Below the pieces are notes generated by a model. It was not told the origin of the DNA, made no database searches, and saw only the letters and a list, made by a program, of their open reading frames with translations. A stretch of DNA of 25,659 nucleotides from Bacteriovoracaceae bacterium UBA7317. GTDB lineage: Bacteria; Bdellovibrionota; Bacteriovoracia; Bacteriovoracales; Bacteriovoracaceae. Positions 5,762-12,962 of the stretch are shown piece by piece. Position numbers and translations under genes: made by a program. Location of the stretch: positions 12,744 to 38,402 of the forward strand of contig DKQD01000179.1 of the NCBI GenBank assembly GCA_002474345.1, given 5' to 3'. The first letter of the stretch is position 1. The number at the start of each line of letters is the position of its first letter.

Positions 5762-8530
5762 TTAGATAACAATATTAACAATTTTTTTCGGAACAACGAT
5801 TACTTTCCGAACCGTCTTGCCCTCAAGAAGAGATTGTAATTTTTCGTCTTCAAGGGCCACTTTTTCAATATCTTCTTTCTGTAAATCAAGTGAAATTTCT
5901 TTTAGAAACTTTTTCTTTCCATTAATTGAAATAGGATAAGTATAAGTATTTTCTACAAGAAAACTTTTTTCCCATTTAGGAAATTCAGCTTTGCAAACGC
6001 TTTCAGTTTCTCCAAGCCTGGCCCAAATTTCTTCACTAATATGAGGTGCGAATGAAGAGAGGAGTATTAGAAATGGTTTAATAAGGCATTTCTTTTTGGC
6101 TTTTTCCTTTGTCAGGTCGTTAAGGCAAATCATAAGTGAGCTTACCCCAACGTTTAGGGCAAAAGTCTCAATGGCCTCTTCAACTTTTTTTATGGCCGTA
6201 TGGAGAATTTTTAGTTCGGCAGCTGTTGCTTTTTCATCATTGAGTGAAAGGGAGTCATCCTCCTCAAAGCAAAACCTCCAGACTTTGTGGAGGAAACGAC
6301 TGACCCCTTCAATACCACTTGTATTCCAAGGCTTAGATTGCTCAATAGGGCCTAGGAACATTTCGTAGAGTCTTAGAGTATCTGCTCCGTAATCTTTTAC
6401 AATGAGGTCTGGGTTAACAACGTTAAAAAGAGACTTGCTCATTTTTTCTACGGCATTTCCGCAGAGGTATGTACCATCATCTTCCAAAATAAATTCAGCA
6501 TTTTTAAACTCTTCTCTCCAGCTTTTAAAGGCCTCTAAGTCGAGTTGATCATTTTGAACAATATTTACGTCAACATGAAGAGTTGTGACTTCATGGTCTT
6601 TGACTTTACCGTGAGAAACGAAGCTATTTGTTCCCTTTTTACGGTAAACGAAATTACTTCGACCTTGAATCATCCCTTGGTTAATAAGTTTTTTAAAGGG
6701 TTCATCCTTACAAACTTTTCCAATATCAAAAAGAAATTTGTTAAAGAACCTGGAGTAAATAAGATGGCCAACAGCATGTTCACTTCCACCAACATAAAGA
6801 TCGACATTCTCCCAATATTGATTAGCTTCCTTACTCACAAGGTCGTTTTTATTGTGAGGGTCCATATACCTTAGGTAGTAAGCTGATGACCCCGCAAAGC
6901 CAGGCATTGTAGTCAGTTCGTATGGCTCACCAGTTTTAAAATTCCAGTCTTTGGCCCTCCCCAGAGGAGCTTCTCCATCCTCGGTTGGTAAGTAAGAATC
7001 CACAGGTGGAAGTTCTAGGGGGAGTTTATCTTTTGGAAGTGGGTAGGGTGCGTCGTCTTTATAGTAGATAGGTATCGGTTCTCCCCAATATCTTTGACGG
7101 CTAAAGATAGCATCTCTTAAACGGAAGTTTATTCGAGGTTCACCCTTTTTACCACCTTCAAGCTCTTGGTTCATTTTTTTGATGGCCTCAGGAACTCTTA
7201 AGCCATTAAGAAAGTCGGAGTTCACTAAAACACCATCTTTGGCTTCGAAGGCCTCTTCTGCAAGGTTACCACCCTCGACTACTTCCCTAATTGGGAGGTT
7301 AAAGTTTTTTGCAAAGTCATAGTCTCTTTGGTCATGTCCCGGAACGGCCATGATAGCGCCTGTACCATATCCTCCAAGAACGTAGTCGCCTATCCAGACA
7401 GGAATTTCTTCTCCTGTAAAAGGATGAATACAGAAAGCTCCTGTAAAGGCTCCAGAAACATTCTTTACGTCTGAGATGCGGTCTCTTTCAGTTTTCTTTT
7501 TCGTCTGAAGAATATAATTCTCCACTTCGTCCTTTTGAGCGTCTGTGGTGATTAAGCCAATCCATTCATGTTCAGGAGCAAGAACCATAAAGCTGACGCC
7601 AAACAAGGTGTCAGGTCGCGTAGTAAAAATTTCTAATTTTTCTTTTCTATCTTTTATAGAAAAATGGACAGTTGCTCCTTCTGAGCGTCCAATCCAATTC
7701 CTTTGAATTTCTTTAATTGAGTCTGACCACTCTATTTTTTCAAGGCCATCAAGAAGTCTTTGAGCATAAGCGGAGACTCTCAAAAGCCATTGTTTCATCT
7801 TTTTTTGTTCAACAGGATGGCCGCCTCGAACAGAGAGTCCATCCTTCACTTCATCATTGGCCAGAACTGTGCCAAGCTTAGGGCACCAGTTAACGAAAGT
7901 TTCGTCTTGATAGGCAAGCCTGTAGTTTTGAAGAAATTCTAGTCTTTGGTTTTCCTCCATCGAATTCCATTCTTCAGCACCAACCTGAGGCGTTTTTGGG
8001 TTACACGCAGCTTTTAAGTTTTTGTTGCCTTCCTTTTCTAAAATTAAAATAAGGTTTGAAATAGATTCTGCTTTATTATTGTTTTTGTTAAACCAATGCT
8101 CAAAAAGTTCTAAAAACATCCACTGTGTCCAGTGGTAGTATTTAGGGTCACAAGTTCTAACTTCTCTGTCCCAGTCAAAGGAAAACCCTAACTGGTCCAT
8201 TTGCTCTCTATATCTGGAGATGTTTTTATCTGTGGTTTTTGCGGGGTGTTGACCTGTCTGAATGGCGTATTGTTCTGCAGGTAGTCCAAAGGCATCATAG
8301 CCCATAGGATGAAGAACATTAAAGCCTTTAAGCCTCTTGTAGCGTGAGTAAATATCAGAGGCTATATAACCAAGAGGGTGACCAACATGAAGCCCTGCGC
8401 CAGATGGGTAAGGAAACATATCTAGCACATAAAACTTTGGTTTTTGTGTGTCTATTGAGACAGAGAAAATTTTGTCGTCTTGCCATTTTTTCTGCCAGGC
8501 TTTTTCAATTTTATTAAAGTTGTAGGCCAT
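5762..8530 (-). CDS. leuS: Leucyl-tRNA synthetase
   Basis: Class I synthetase charging tRNA-Leu. The HIGH motif is HVGH (48-51) in [17 protein letters not shown]. The CP1 editing domain shows [17 protein letters not shown] and [25 protein letters not shown] lies at 696-700, followed by [26 protein letters not shown] and a C-terminal anticodon-binding and LeuS-specific domain. At 922 residues it is longer than the usual about 860. Extra sequence lies after residue 165 and before KMSKS ([19 protein letters not shown] and [20 protein letters not shown]), an arrangement I know from Bacteroidetes LeuS. ATG 8530 has the strong ribosome-binding site AAGGAAGGGG. It heads an operon with the 140-aa hypothetical. 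The editing and synthetic motifs look intact. Confidence 0.97.
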   Translation of the reverse strand: MAYNFNKIEKAWQKKWQDDKIFSVSIDTQKPKFYVLDMFPYPSGAGLHVGHPLGYIASDIYSRYKRLKGFNVLHPMGYDAFGLPAEQYAIQTGQHPAKTTDKNISRYREQMDQLGFSFDWDREVRTCDPKYYHWTQWMFLELFEHWFNKNNNKAESISNLILILEKEGNKNLKAACNPKTPQVGAEEWNSMEENQRLEFLQNYRLAYQDETFVNWCPKLGTVLANDEVKDGLSVRGGHPVEQKKMKQWLLRVSAYAQRLLDGLEKIEWSDSIKEIQRNWIGRSEGATVHFSIKDRKEKLEIFTTRPDTLFGVSFMVLAPEHEWIGLITTDAQKDEVENYILQTKKKTERDRISDVKNVSGAFTGAFCIHPFTGEEIPVWIGDYVLGGYGTGAIMAVPGHDQRDYDFAKNFNLPIREVVEGGNLAEEAFEAKDGVLVNSDFLNGLRVPEAIKKMNQELEGGKKGEPRINFRLRDAIFSRQRYWGEPIPIYYKDDAPYPLPKDKLPLELPPVDSYLPTEDGEAPLGRAKDWNFKTGEPYELTTMPGFAGSSAYYLRYMDPHNKNDLVSKEANQYWENVDLYVGGSEHAVGHLIYSRFFNKFLFDIGKVCKDEPFKKLINQGMIQGRSNFVYRKKGTNSFVSHGKVKDHEVTTLHVDVNIVQNDQLDLEAFKSWREEFKNAEFILEDDGTYLCGNAVEKMSKSLFNVVNPDLIVKDYGADTLRLYEMFLGPIEQSKPWNTSGIEGVSRFLHKVWRFCFEEDDSLSLNDEKATAAELKILHTAIKKVEEAIETFALNVGVSSLMICLNDLTKEKAKKKCLIKPFLILLSSFAPHISEEIWARLGETESVCKAEFPKWEKSFLVENTYTYPISINGKKKFLKEISLDLQKEDIEKVALEDEKLQSLLEGKTVRKVIVVPKKIVNIVI

Positions 8531-8669
8531 GCCCCTTCCTTTTTTGTAAAAAATTTTCAGGCTCTTCTCTTAGCAAAATAAACAAGATTAAACAATGATC
8601 AGGCATAGGTTTTCATTTTTTAAGTACTTCATTTTGATAGTCTTTCTTTTCTGAGAGATAAAGATATTT

Positions 8670-8698
8670 TTGCCAAAAGGGGAGCTTTTAATTATCCT
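8670..8698 (+). promoter_or_regulatory. Sigma-70-type promoter for the 8706 gene
   Basis: TTGCCA (8670-8675), 17-nt spacer, TATCCT (8693-8698); five of six and four of six consensus matches. The predicted start site is about 8705, next to the ATG at 8706, so the mRNA may have little or no leader. The remaining part of the 175-base divergent gap (8531-8669) must also hold the leuS promoter, which I could not place with confidence. Confidence 0.45.
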
Positions 8699-8705
8699 AT
8701 GAGCC

Positions 8706-9137
8706 ATGGAAGTTATGAAAAGAATACATACCTTTTTTCTTGCTGTTTCCTTGTGCTTCTTTTTAGGCGGAGGAGAAGCTCAGGCCCAAGATGCTAAGAG
8801 CCGAGCATTGGGTTCAATGGCCTTGTATGGGACAATCGGTGGGGCGCTTTTAGGAACTGCGACCCTCGCTTTTGGTAATGGTGCTCGTGCAATTGCTCAA
8901 GGAGCTTCATTAGGACTCTACGCAGGTTTGATTTTTGGAACCTATGTTGTCCTGAGTCACGGCTTTCAAAGAGAGTACGATGACGAATATGGTCATTTTT
9001 TTCAAGAAAAGGGCAAAGAGCTCTTAGTAAATGGACATCAGCAAGCCTTTAGCACTCTCTATGACCCAAGGAAAAAAGCTCAAAAAAACAATAAAGGATG
9101 GGGGTTTTATGTTCCCATCCTTGCCCTGTCATATTAG
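8706..9137 (+). CDS. Small exported glycine-zipper-like membrane protein
   Basis: Not recognised. The product has 143 residues. A signal peptide covers residues 4-27 (KRIHTFFLAVSLCFFLGGGEAQA), with cleavage probably after an AQA site. Then comes a glycine/alanine-rich hydrophobic stretch (residues about 40-86) with small-residue spacing typical of glycine-zipper membrane segments (GTIGGALLGTATLAFGNGA, LGLYAGLIFGTYVV). A charged, soluble tail follows (EYDDEYGHFFQEKGKE), ending in a hydrophobic VPILALSY. ATG 8706 is used here; ATG 8715 is an alternative and neither has a good ribosome-binding site. The gene is divergent from leuS and stands alone. An envelope location is inferred. Confidence 0.75.
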   Translation: MEVMKRIHTFFLAVSLCFFLGGGEAQAQDAKSRALGSMALYGTIGGALLGTATLAFGNGARAIAQGASLGLYAGLIFGTYVVLSHGFQREYDDEYGHFFQEKGKELLVNGHQQAFSTLYDPRKKAQKNNKGWGFYVPILALSY

Positions 9138-9185
9138 GGTTTTTAGAGTGTCGTTTTTCTCTTAATTTTCTTTTAAAATTTTAGA

Positions 9186-9575
9186 CTAGTTTTCAAAGGT
9201 TCTTTTGCCAGGCATTCCCAGACCGTTATTAAAACCTGGGATATTGTCGTTATCAAATTCATCAATGATGGATTCTAAAACACCGCCATCGTAAAGTTTA
9301 AAAACTTTAATAAACTCTTTTTTAACATTAGAAAGTCTAACTTTAGTTGAATCTTTATTAAGTTCTTTAATTGTTTTTACGAAAGTGCTGATACCTGAGG
9401 AGCCAACAAAGTCTAAAAAGTGCATATCAAGTGTAATGATTGAGCGCGGATTTTCCATTATAAGTTCTTCAAGCTCCTGCTTAAATGGTGCACTGTGCTC
9501 GTAATTGAGACCGCCCCGCATGTGAACCGTAATATTACCTGTCGAGTCGGTCCTTATTTGTGCTTTCATAGACAT
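9186..9575 (-). CDS. STAS-domain protein (anti-sigma factor antagonist-like)
   Basis: SpoIIAA/RsbV-type STAS domain covering about residues 3-105. It has the strand-helix pattern ITVHMRGGLNYEHSAPFKQELEEL, then IITLDMHFLDFVGSSGISTFVKTIKEL, where Ser59/Ser60 of the SSGI motif is the usual phosphorylation site. The residue before the serines is Gly, not the common Asp. The C-terminus adds an about 25-residue Gly/Asn/Asp-rich tail beyond the domain. The ATG at 9575 is chosen over ATG 9590 because GGGAGG (9583-9588) is then 7 nt upstream; the longer form would start inside that site. No partner kinase or sigma factor gene is adjacent, so it may work in a partner-switching pathway encoded elsewhere. 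Confidence 0.88.
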   Translation of the reverse strand: MSMKAQIRTDSTGNITVHMRGGLNYEHSAPFKQELEELIMENPRSIITLDMHFLDFVGSSGISTFVKTIKELNKDSTKVRLSNVKKEFIKVFKLYDGGVLESIIDEFDNDNIPGFNNGLGMPGKRTFEN

Positions 9576-9732
9576 AGGTAAGCCTCCCATTTTTATTTTT
9601 AAAATATTCTTAAATTTTACTCTGTATGTTGTGCGGTGTGTAGATAGGAATTTTTTATGTTTTGATGAGTTGGTTAATTAGGTAAAGTTGGGTAAACCAT
9701 GGAAATGTGATTTGGCTTAAGAGGAGAATCAA

Positions 9733-10572
9733 TTGAGTCGTTTAATCTTGTTAAGTGTTCCTATTGGAAACCCAGATGATTTAACTCTAAGGGGACGAAA
9801 AATTCTTGAAAAAAAAACTCTGTTTTTTGTTGAGGATACTCGTCCCTTTTTTAACCTGCTCCGGTCTCAGGGAATAGAGTCAGATGGAAAAAGAGTATAT
9901 TCCTTTCATGAGCACTCTAAGGACTCCCGTTTACAATTTGCCAAAAAGCTTTTGGAAGAGGGTGAAGAGATTGTTTTTTGCTCAGATGCAGGGAGTCCTT
10001 TAATGAGTGACCCTGCCCATCCTTTAGTAAAAGGAGCTTTAGATTGGGGTTTTAAGTTAGAAACAGTGCCAGGAGTTAGTTCTGTTATTGCAGCTTTAGA
10101 GTTGAGCGGTTTGCCTCCCTACCCTTTTCAGTTTCATGGTTTTCTTCCTCGTGATTTGCAAAAAAAGAAGAGTTTTATTGCCTTGATGGGAGTTTTAGGT
10201 AAAACTCATGTTTTTTTTGAATCGCCGAAACGGGTCGATCAAACTTTAGAAGAGATTAAAAAGGCATTGCCGGAAGCTGATATTGCTGTATTAAGAGAAA
10301 TAACGAAAAAGTATGAAACCGCTTATCGATTCAAAGCTTCCGATTACGATAATGAAAAAATTGGAATTAATTTTAAGGGTGAGTTTGTTATCGTTTTGTC
10401 ATCTATAGGAGGGAAAGATAAGGCCCCTCTTTTAAAAAAAGCCGAAGAAATGGCTTCAAACTATCTTGAATCGGGAAGTGTTAAAGATTTAAGTAAGCTG
10501 TTGGGCTGTTTGCTTGATAGACCTTCAAAGGAAGTCTACGGAAGCCTTGCAAAAATGAAAAAGGGAAAGTGA
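9733..10572 (+). CDS. rsmI: 16S rRNA 2'-O-ribose C1402 methyltransferase RsmI
   Basis: SAM-dependent methylase of the tetrapyrrole-methylase fold that modifies C1402 in the ribosomal P site. Family motifs in order: LLSVPIGNPDDLTLRGRKIL (6-25), FVEDTR (32-37), FCSDAGSPLMSDPAHPLV (82-99), VPGVSSVIAALELSGLP (112-128), FQFHGFLPR and VFFESPKRV (about 158-166). At 279 residues it has the usual size. The start codon is TTG at 9733, supported by GAGGAG about 8 nt upstream and by the family N-terminus beginning only a few residues later; TTG suggests modest translation. The 142-base gap before it (9591-9732) lies between divergent genes and must carry promoters, but I see no convincing pair. accD follows after 127 bases. 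Confidence 0.95.
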   Translation: MSRLILLSVPIGNPDDLTLRGRKILEKKTLFFVEDTRPFFNLLRSQGIESDGKRVYSFHEHSKDSRLQFAKKLLEEGEEIVFCSDAGSPLMSDPAHPLVKGALDWGFKLETVPGVSSVIAALELSGLPPYPFQFHGFLPRDLQKKKSFIALMGVLGKTHVFFESPKRVDQTLEEIKKALPEADIAVLREITKKYETAYRFKASDYDNEKIGINFKGEFVIVLSSIGGKDKAPLLKKAEEMASNYLESGSVKDLSKLLGCLLDRPSKEVYGSLAKMKKGK

Positions 10573-10634
10573 TTTAGAAAAGTTTTAATTGTGCATTAAA
10601 AAAGTTAATAAAAAAAGCTTGTCGTTTTCCAAAG

Positions 10635-10665
10635 AAGGGATGAAGATGACTTCTAGTCAACCCTT
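10635..10665 (+). promoter_or_regulatory. Bulged hairpin in the accD leader
   Basis: Outer stem AAGGG (10635-10639) with CCCTT (10661-10665) and inner stem TGACT (10647-10651) with AGTCA (10655-10659), loop TCT, with a 7-nt bulge on the 5' side. It lies 35 bases before accD. Stems are short, so this may be chance; the accD promoter itself was not placed in this 127-base gap. Confidence 0.3.
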
Positions 10666-10699
10666 GGCCAGTTAATGGGGAAAAAAGAGGTAAAATTAT

Positions 10700-11557
10700 A
10701 TGCGTTGGTTTGACACAGTAAAAAGTCCAAAATTAAAAAGTGCTAAAAGAGTTGTTTCTAATACTCCTTCGGGATTGTGGAAAAAGTGTTCTAATTGTGG
10801 AGAGATTATTCAATCCCTAAAACTTGTAGATAACCAAAATGTTTGCCCTTATTGCAATCATCATTTCAGGCTTACTGCAAGAGAGCGGATAGATGGTCTA
10901 TTAGACGAAAATTCTTTTCGGCCCTTAAAAGATAATTATGCGACAAAAGATCCATTAATCTTTACCGATAAAAAGCCCTATAAAGAAAGACTTGTTCAAG
11001 CCAGGGAAAAAACTGGAAATTTGGACAGTGTGCTTTGTGGACTTGGTTCAATTGAAGGCCAAAAGGTTTCAATCGCAGTGATGGACTTCCAATTTATGGG
11101 AGGTTCTATGGGGGTTGTTGCCGGTGAGAAAGTCTCTGCGGCAATGGATAAAGCTTTGGAAGAAAAAATTCCGGCTGTTGTGATCTCTTGCTCCGGAGGG
11201 GCAAGAATGCAAGAGGGGATTCTGTCACTTATGCAAATGGCAAAAACGTCAGCAGCTAGGCAAAGACTTCGAAATGCAGGGATTCCTTATATCTCTGTTT
11301 TGACTGACCCCACAACTGGCGGTGTTGCAGCTAGTTTTGCTATGCTTGGGGATATTAATATTGCAGAGCCTAATGCTCTGATTGGTTTTGCAGGACCTAG
11401 GGTTATAGAGCAATCAATCAGACAAATTCTTCCTGACGGTTTTCAAAGGTCTGAGTTTTTATTAGACCACGGGTTTATTGATTGCATTGTTCCTCGTCAT
11501 GAATTGAAAAGCAAGTTGTCCTTCTTTCTTAAAATGTTTGGGAAAGAGAAAAGCTGA
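10700..11557 (+). CDS. accD: Acetyl-CoA carboxylase carboxyltransferase subunit beta
   Basis: Beta half of the carboxyltransferase that moves CO2 from biotin to acetyl-CoA, making malonyl-CoA for fatty acid synthesis; it pairs with AccA, not in this window. An N-terminal zinc ribbon is seen at Cys30, Cys33, Cys49 and Cys52 (CSNC and CPYC). The carboxyltransferase core follows, with MDFQFMGGSMGVVAGEK, ISCSGGARMQEGILSLMQMAK, TDPTTGGVAASFAMLGD and IGFAGPRVIEQ. At 285 residues it is the usual length. ATG 10700 has AGAGG nearby. folC follows closely on the same strand, the common accD-folC arrangement. Confidence 0.98.
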   Translation: MRWFDTVKSPKLKSAKRVVSNTPSGLWKKCSNCGEIIQSLKLVDNQNVCPYCNHHFRLTARERIDGLLDENSFRPLKDNYATKDPLIFTDKKPYKERLVQAREKTGNLDSVLCGLGSIEGQKVSIAVMDFQFMGGSMGVVAGEKVSAAMDKALEEKIPAVVISCSGGARMQEGILSLMQMAKTSAARQRLRNAGIPYISVLTDPTTGGVAASFAMLGDINIAEPNALIGFAGPRVIEQSIRQILPDGFQRSEFLLDHGFIDCIVPRHELKSKLSFFLKMFGKEKS

Positions 11558-11588
11558 AAATAGCTCAAGTCTTTATCAGGGCCAATTT

Positions 11589-12962
11589 ATGATAGATTTA
11601 CTGGGCTTGGGTGGTCAAGCTGTTGTTGGAGGGGAAGGAGACTTCCAACCCGACAAAGAAGAAAATTTAAAGACGAAGCTCTCTAAGTGGTATGGCGAAG
11701 AAAAACTTCTTCTATCTAATAAGAGCGATGCTAAAGATGTTATAAAATCATTTAAACCCTTCTTTTTAGAAAAAAACATAAAGATCATTGTAATTGGTGG
11801 AACAAATGGCAAGGGCGAAACTGCCCATCGTTTGGATGGCCTCCTTCGTAAAGAGGGTCTAAGGACAGCTCTTTGGACTTCGCCTCATATTTTAAGCTTA
11901 AGGGAGAGGTTTCTTTTTCACGGTAAACACGCCTCTTACGAACTTTTAAACCAATACTTAGATTCTAGTAGAAAATCTTGTTTGGCCAATGGTTGGTCTT
12001 TGAGTTACTACGAGTTTTTGTTTTTCGTTTTTTGTGAACTTTCTTTGTCCATAGAAAAGTCCAAAGGTCTGGACGTTGTTTTATTGGAAGTAGGACTTGG
12101 AGGAAGACTTGATGCGGTCAATTTTCTAGGCCCAGATTTGACGGCCATTTGCTCTCTTTCAAGGGATCATCAAGGAATTTTGGGGAATAGCTTAAAAGAG
12201 ATACTGATGGAAAAGCTGGGTATTTCTAGACCTCAGGTCCCTCTGATCACTGGCTTTGAATTGGAGTGGCTTCAATCACAAACACATTCCTTTTGCTCAA
12301 AAAAGGATGTCCCTCACTATGACCTCTTTAAAATGGGGTATTTGAAAAAGAGTGACCATTATGTTTTTAGAAATAAAGTAATGGCCTATCTTTTAAAAGA
12401 AACTTTTTGTTTAAGTGAAAAGCAGGAGGTCTTTGAGTCCTTGCCTCCAGATGTTGTGCGGAAAAATGTAAATTCTGACCTTTATTCTGATTTTACGGGA
12501 GGCAAAGGCCGATTTGAAAGATGGGAGATTGGGACAGGCCATGAAGTCCTATTCGTGGGGGCCCACAATATCGATGGGATAAGGAAGTTAACTGGAGCTT
12601 TAAAGGAAGCTTTTTTTGACCACGTACTTTTATCTTTTTCAAAAAGGAATAAAAAGGATATCTTAGATTCTCTTTCTCATCTTGCAACCTACCCATGTCT
12701 TTACAAAAGTATTGCGTTAACTTTTTTTGATCACGAAAAGGCATGGAGGAAAGAAGCTGAAAAGAACGATAAAGGTGATGATCAAATTTTAAAATTATGC
12801 GACTCCTTGGGGATTCAAGTTTTATTAGACTGGCAGGAGTGGTTAAACAGTAGGTTTCAAAAAAAAGTTTCTGGAAAACAAACTGAGGGTCAAAGAACTC
12901 TCATAACAGGATCGTATTATTTTATTGGCGAAGTACAAAAGTTTTTACTTTCAAAGGTGTAG
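11589..12962 (+). CDS. folC: Folylpolyglutamate/dihydrofolate synthase
   Basis: Mur-ligase-type enzyme adding glutamate to (dihydro)folates. Motifs: the P-loop GTNGKGETAH, TSPHILSLRERF, the acidic VLLEVGLGGRLDAVN, the linker GRFERWE, the C-terminal-domain GAHNIDGIRKL, and a final ITGSYYFIGEV. ATG 11589 is chosen because AGGG lies 7 nt upstream; the frame is open back to a TTG at 11538 inside accD. The length is then 457 residues, a little over the usual 420-440. Oddity: the P-loop position after GTNGKG is Glu (codon 11817-11819) where Ser or Thr is usual. It is positioned between accD and lptD, and its end overlaps lptD by 38 nt. Whether it has one or both activities cannot be told from sequence. 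Confidence 0.95.
   Translation: MIDLLGLGGQAVVGGEGDFQPDKEENLKTKLSKWYGEEKLLLSNKSDAKDVIKSFKPFFLEKNIKIIVIGGTNGKGETAHRLDGLLRKEGLRTALWTSPHILSLRERFLFHGKHASYELLNQYLDSSRKSCLANGWSLSYYEFLFFVFCELSLSIEKSKGLDVVLLEVGLGGRLDAVNFLGPDLTAICSLSRDHQGILGNSLKEILMEKLGISRPQVPLITGFELEWLQSQTHSFCSKKDVPHYDLFKMGYLKKSDHYVFRNKVMAYLLKETFCLSEKQEVFESLPPDVVRKNVNSDLYSDFTGGKGRFERWEIGTGHEVLFVGAHNIDGIRKLTGALKEAFFDHVLLSFSKRNKKDILDSLSHLATYPCLYKSIALTFFDHEKAWRKEAEKNDKGDDQILKLCDSLGIQVLLDWQEWLNSRFQKKVSGKQTEGQRTLITGSYYFIGEVQKFLLSKV

Noticed and set aside
6545..6874. 109-codon open frame on the plus strand
   Set aside because: It lies wholly inside leuS on the other strand, has no ribosome-binding site and no recognisable domain; it is a shadow of leuS codons.
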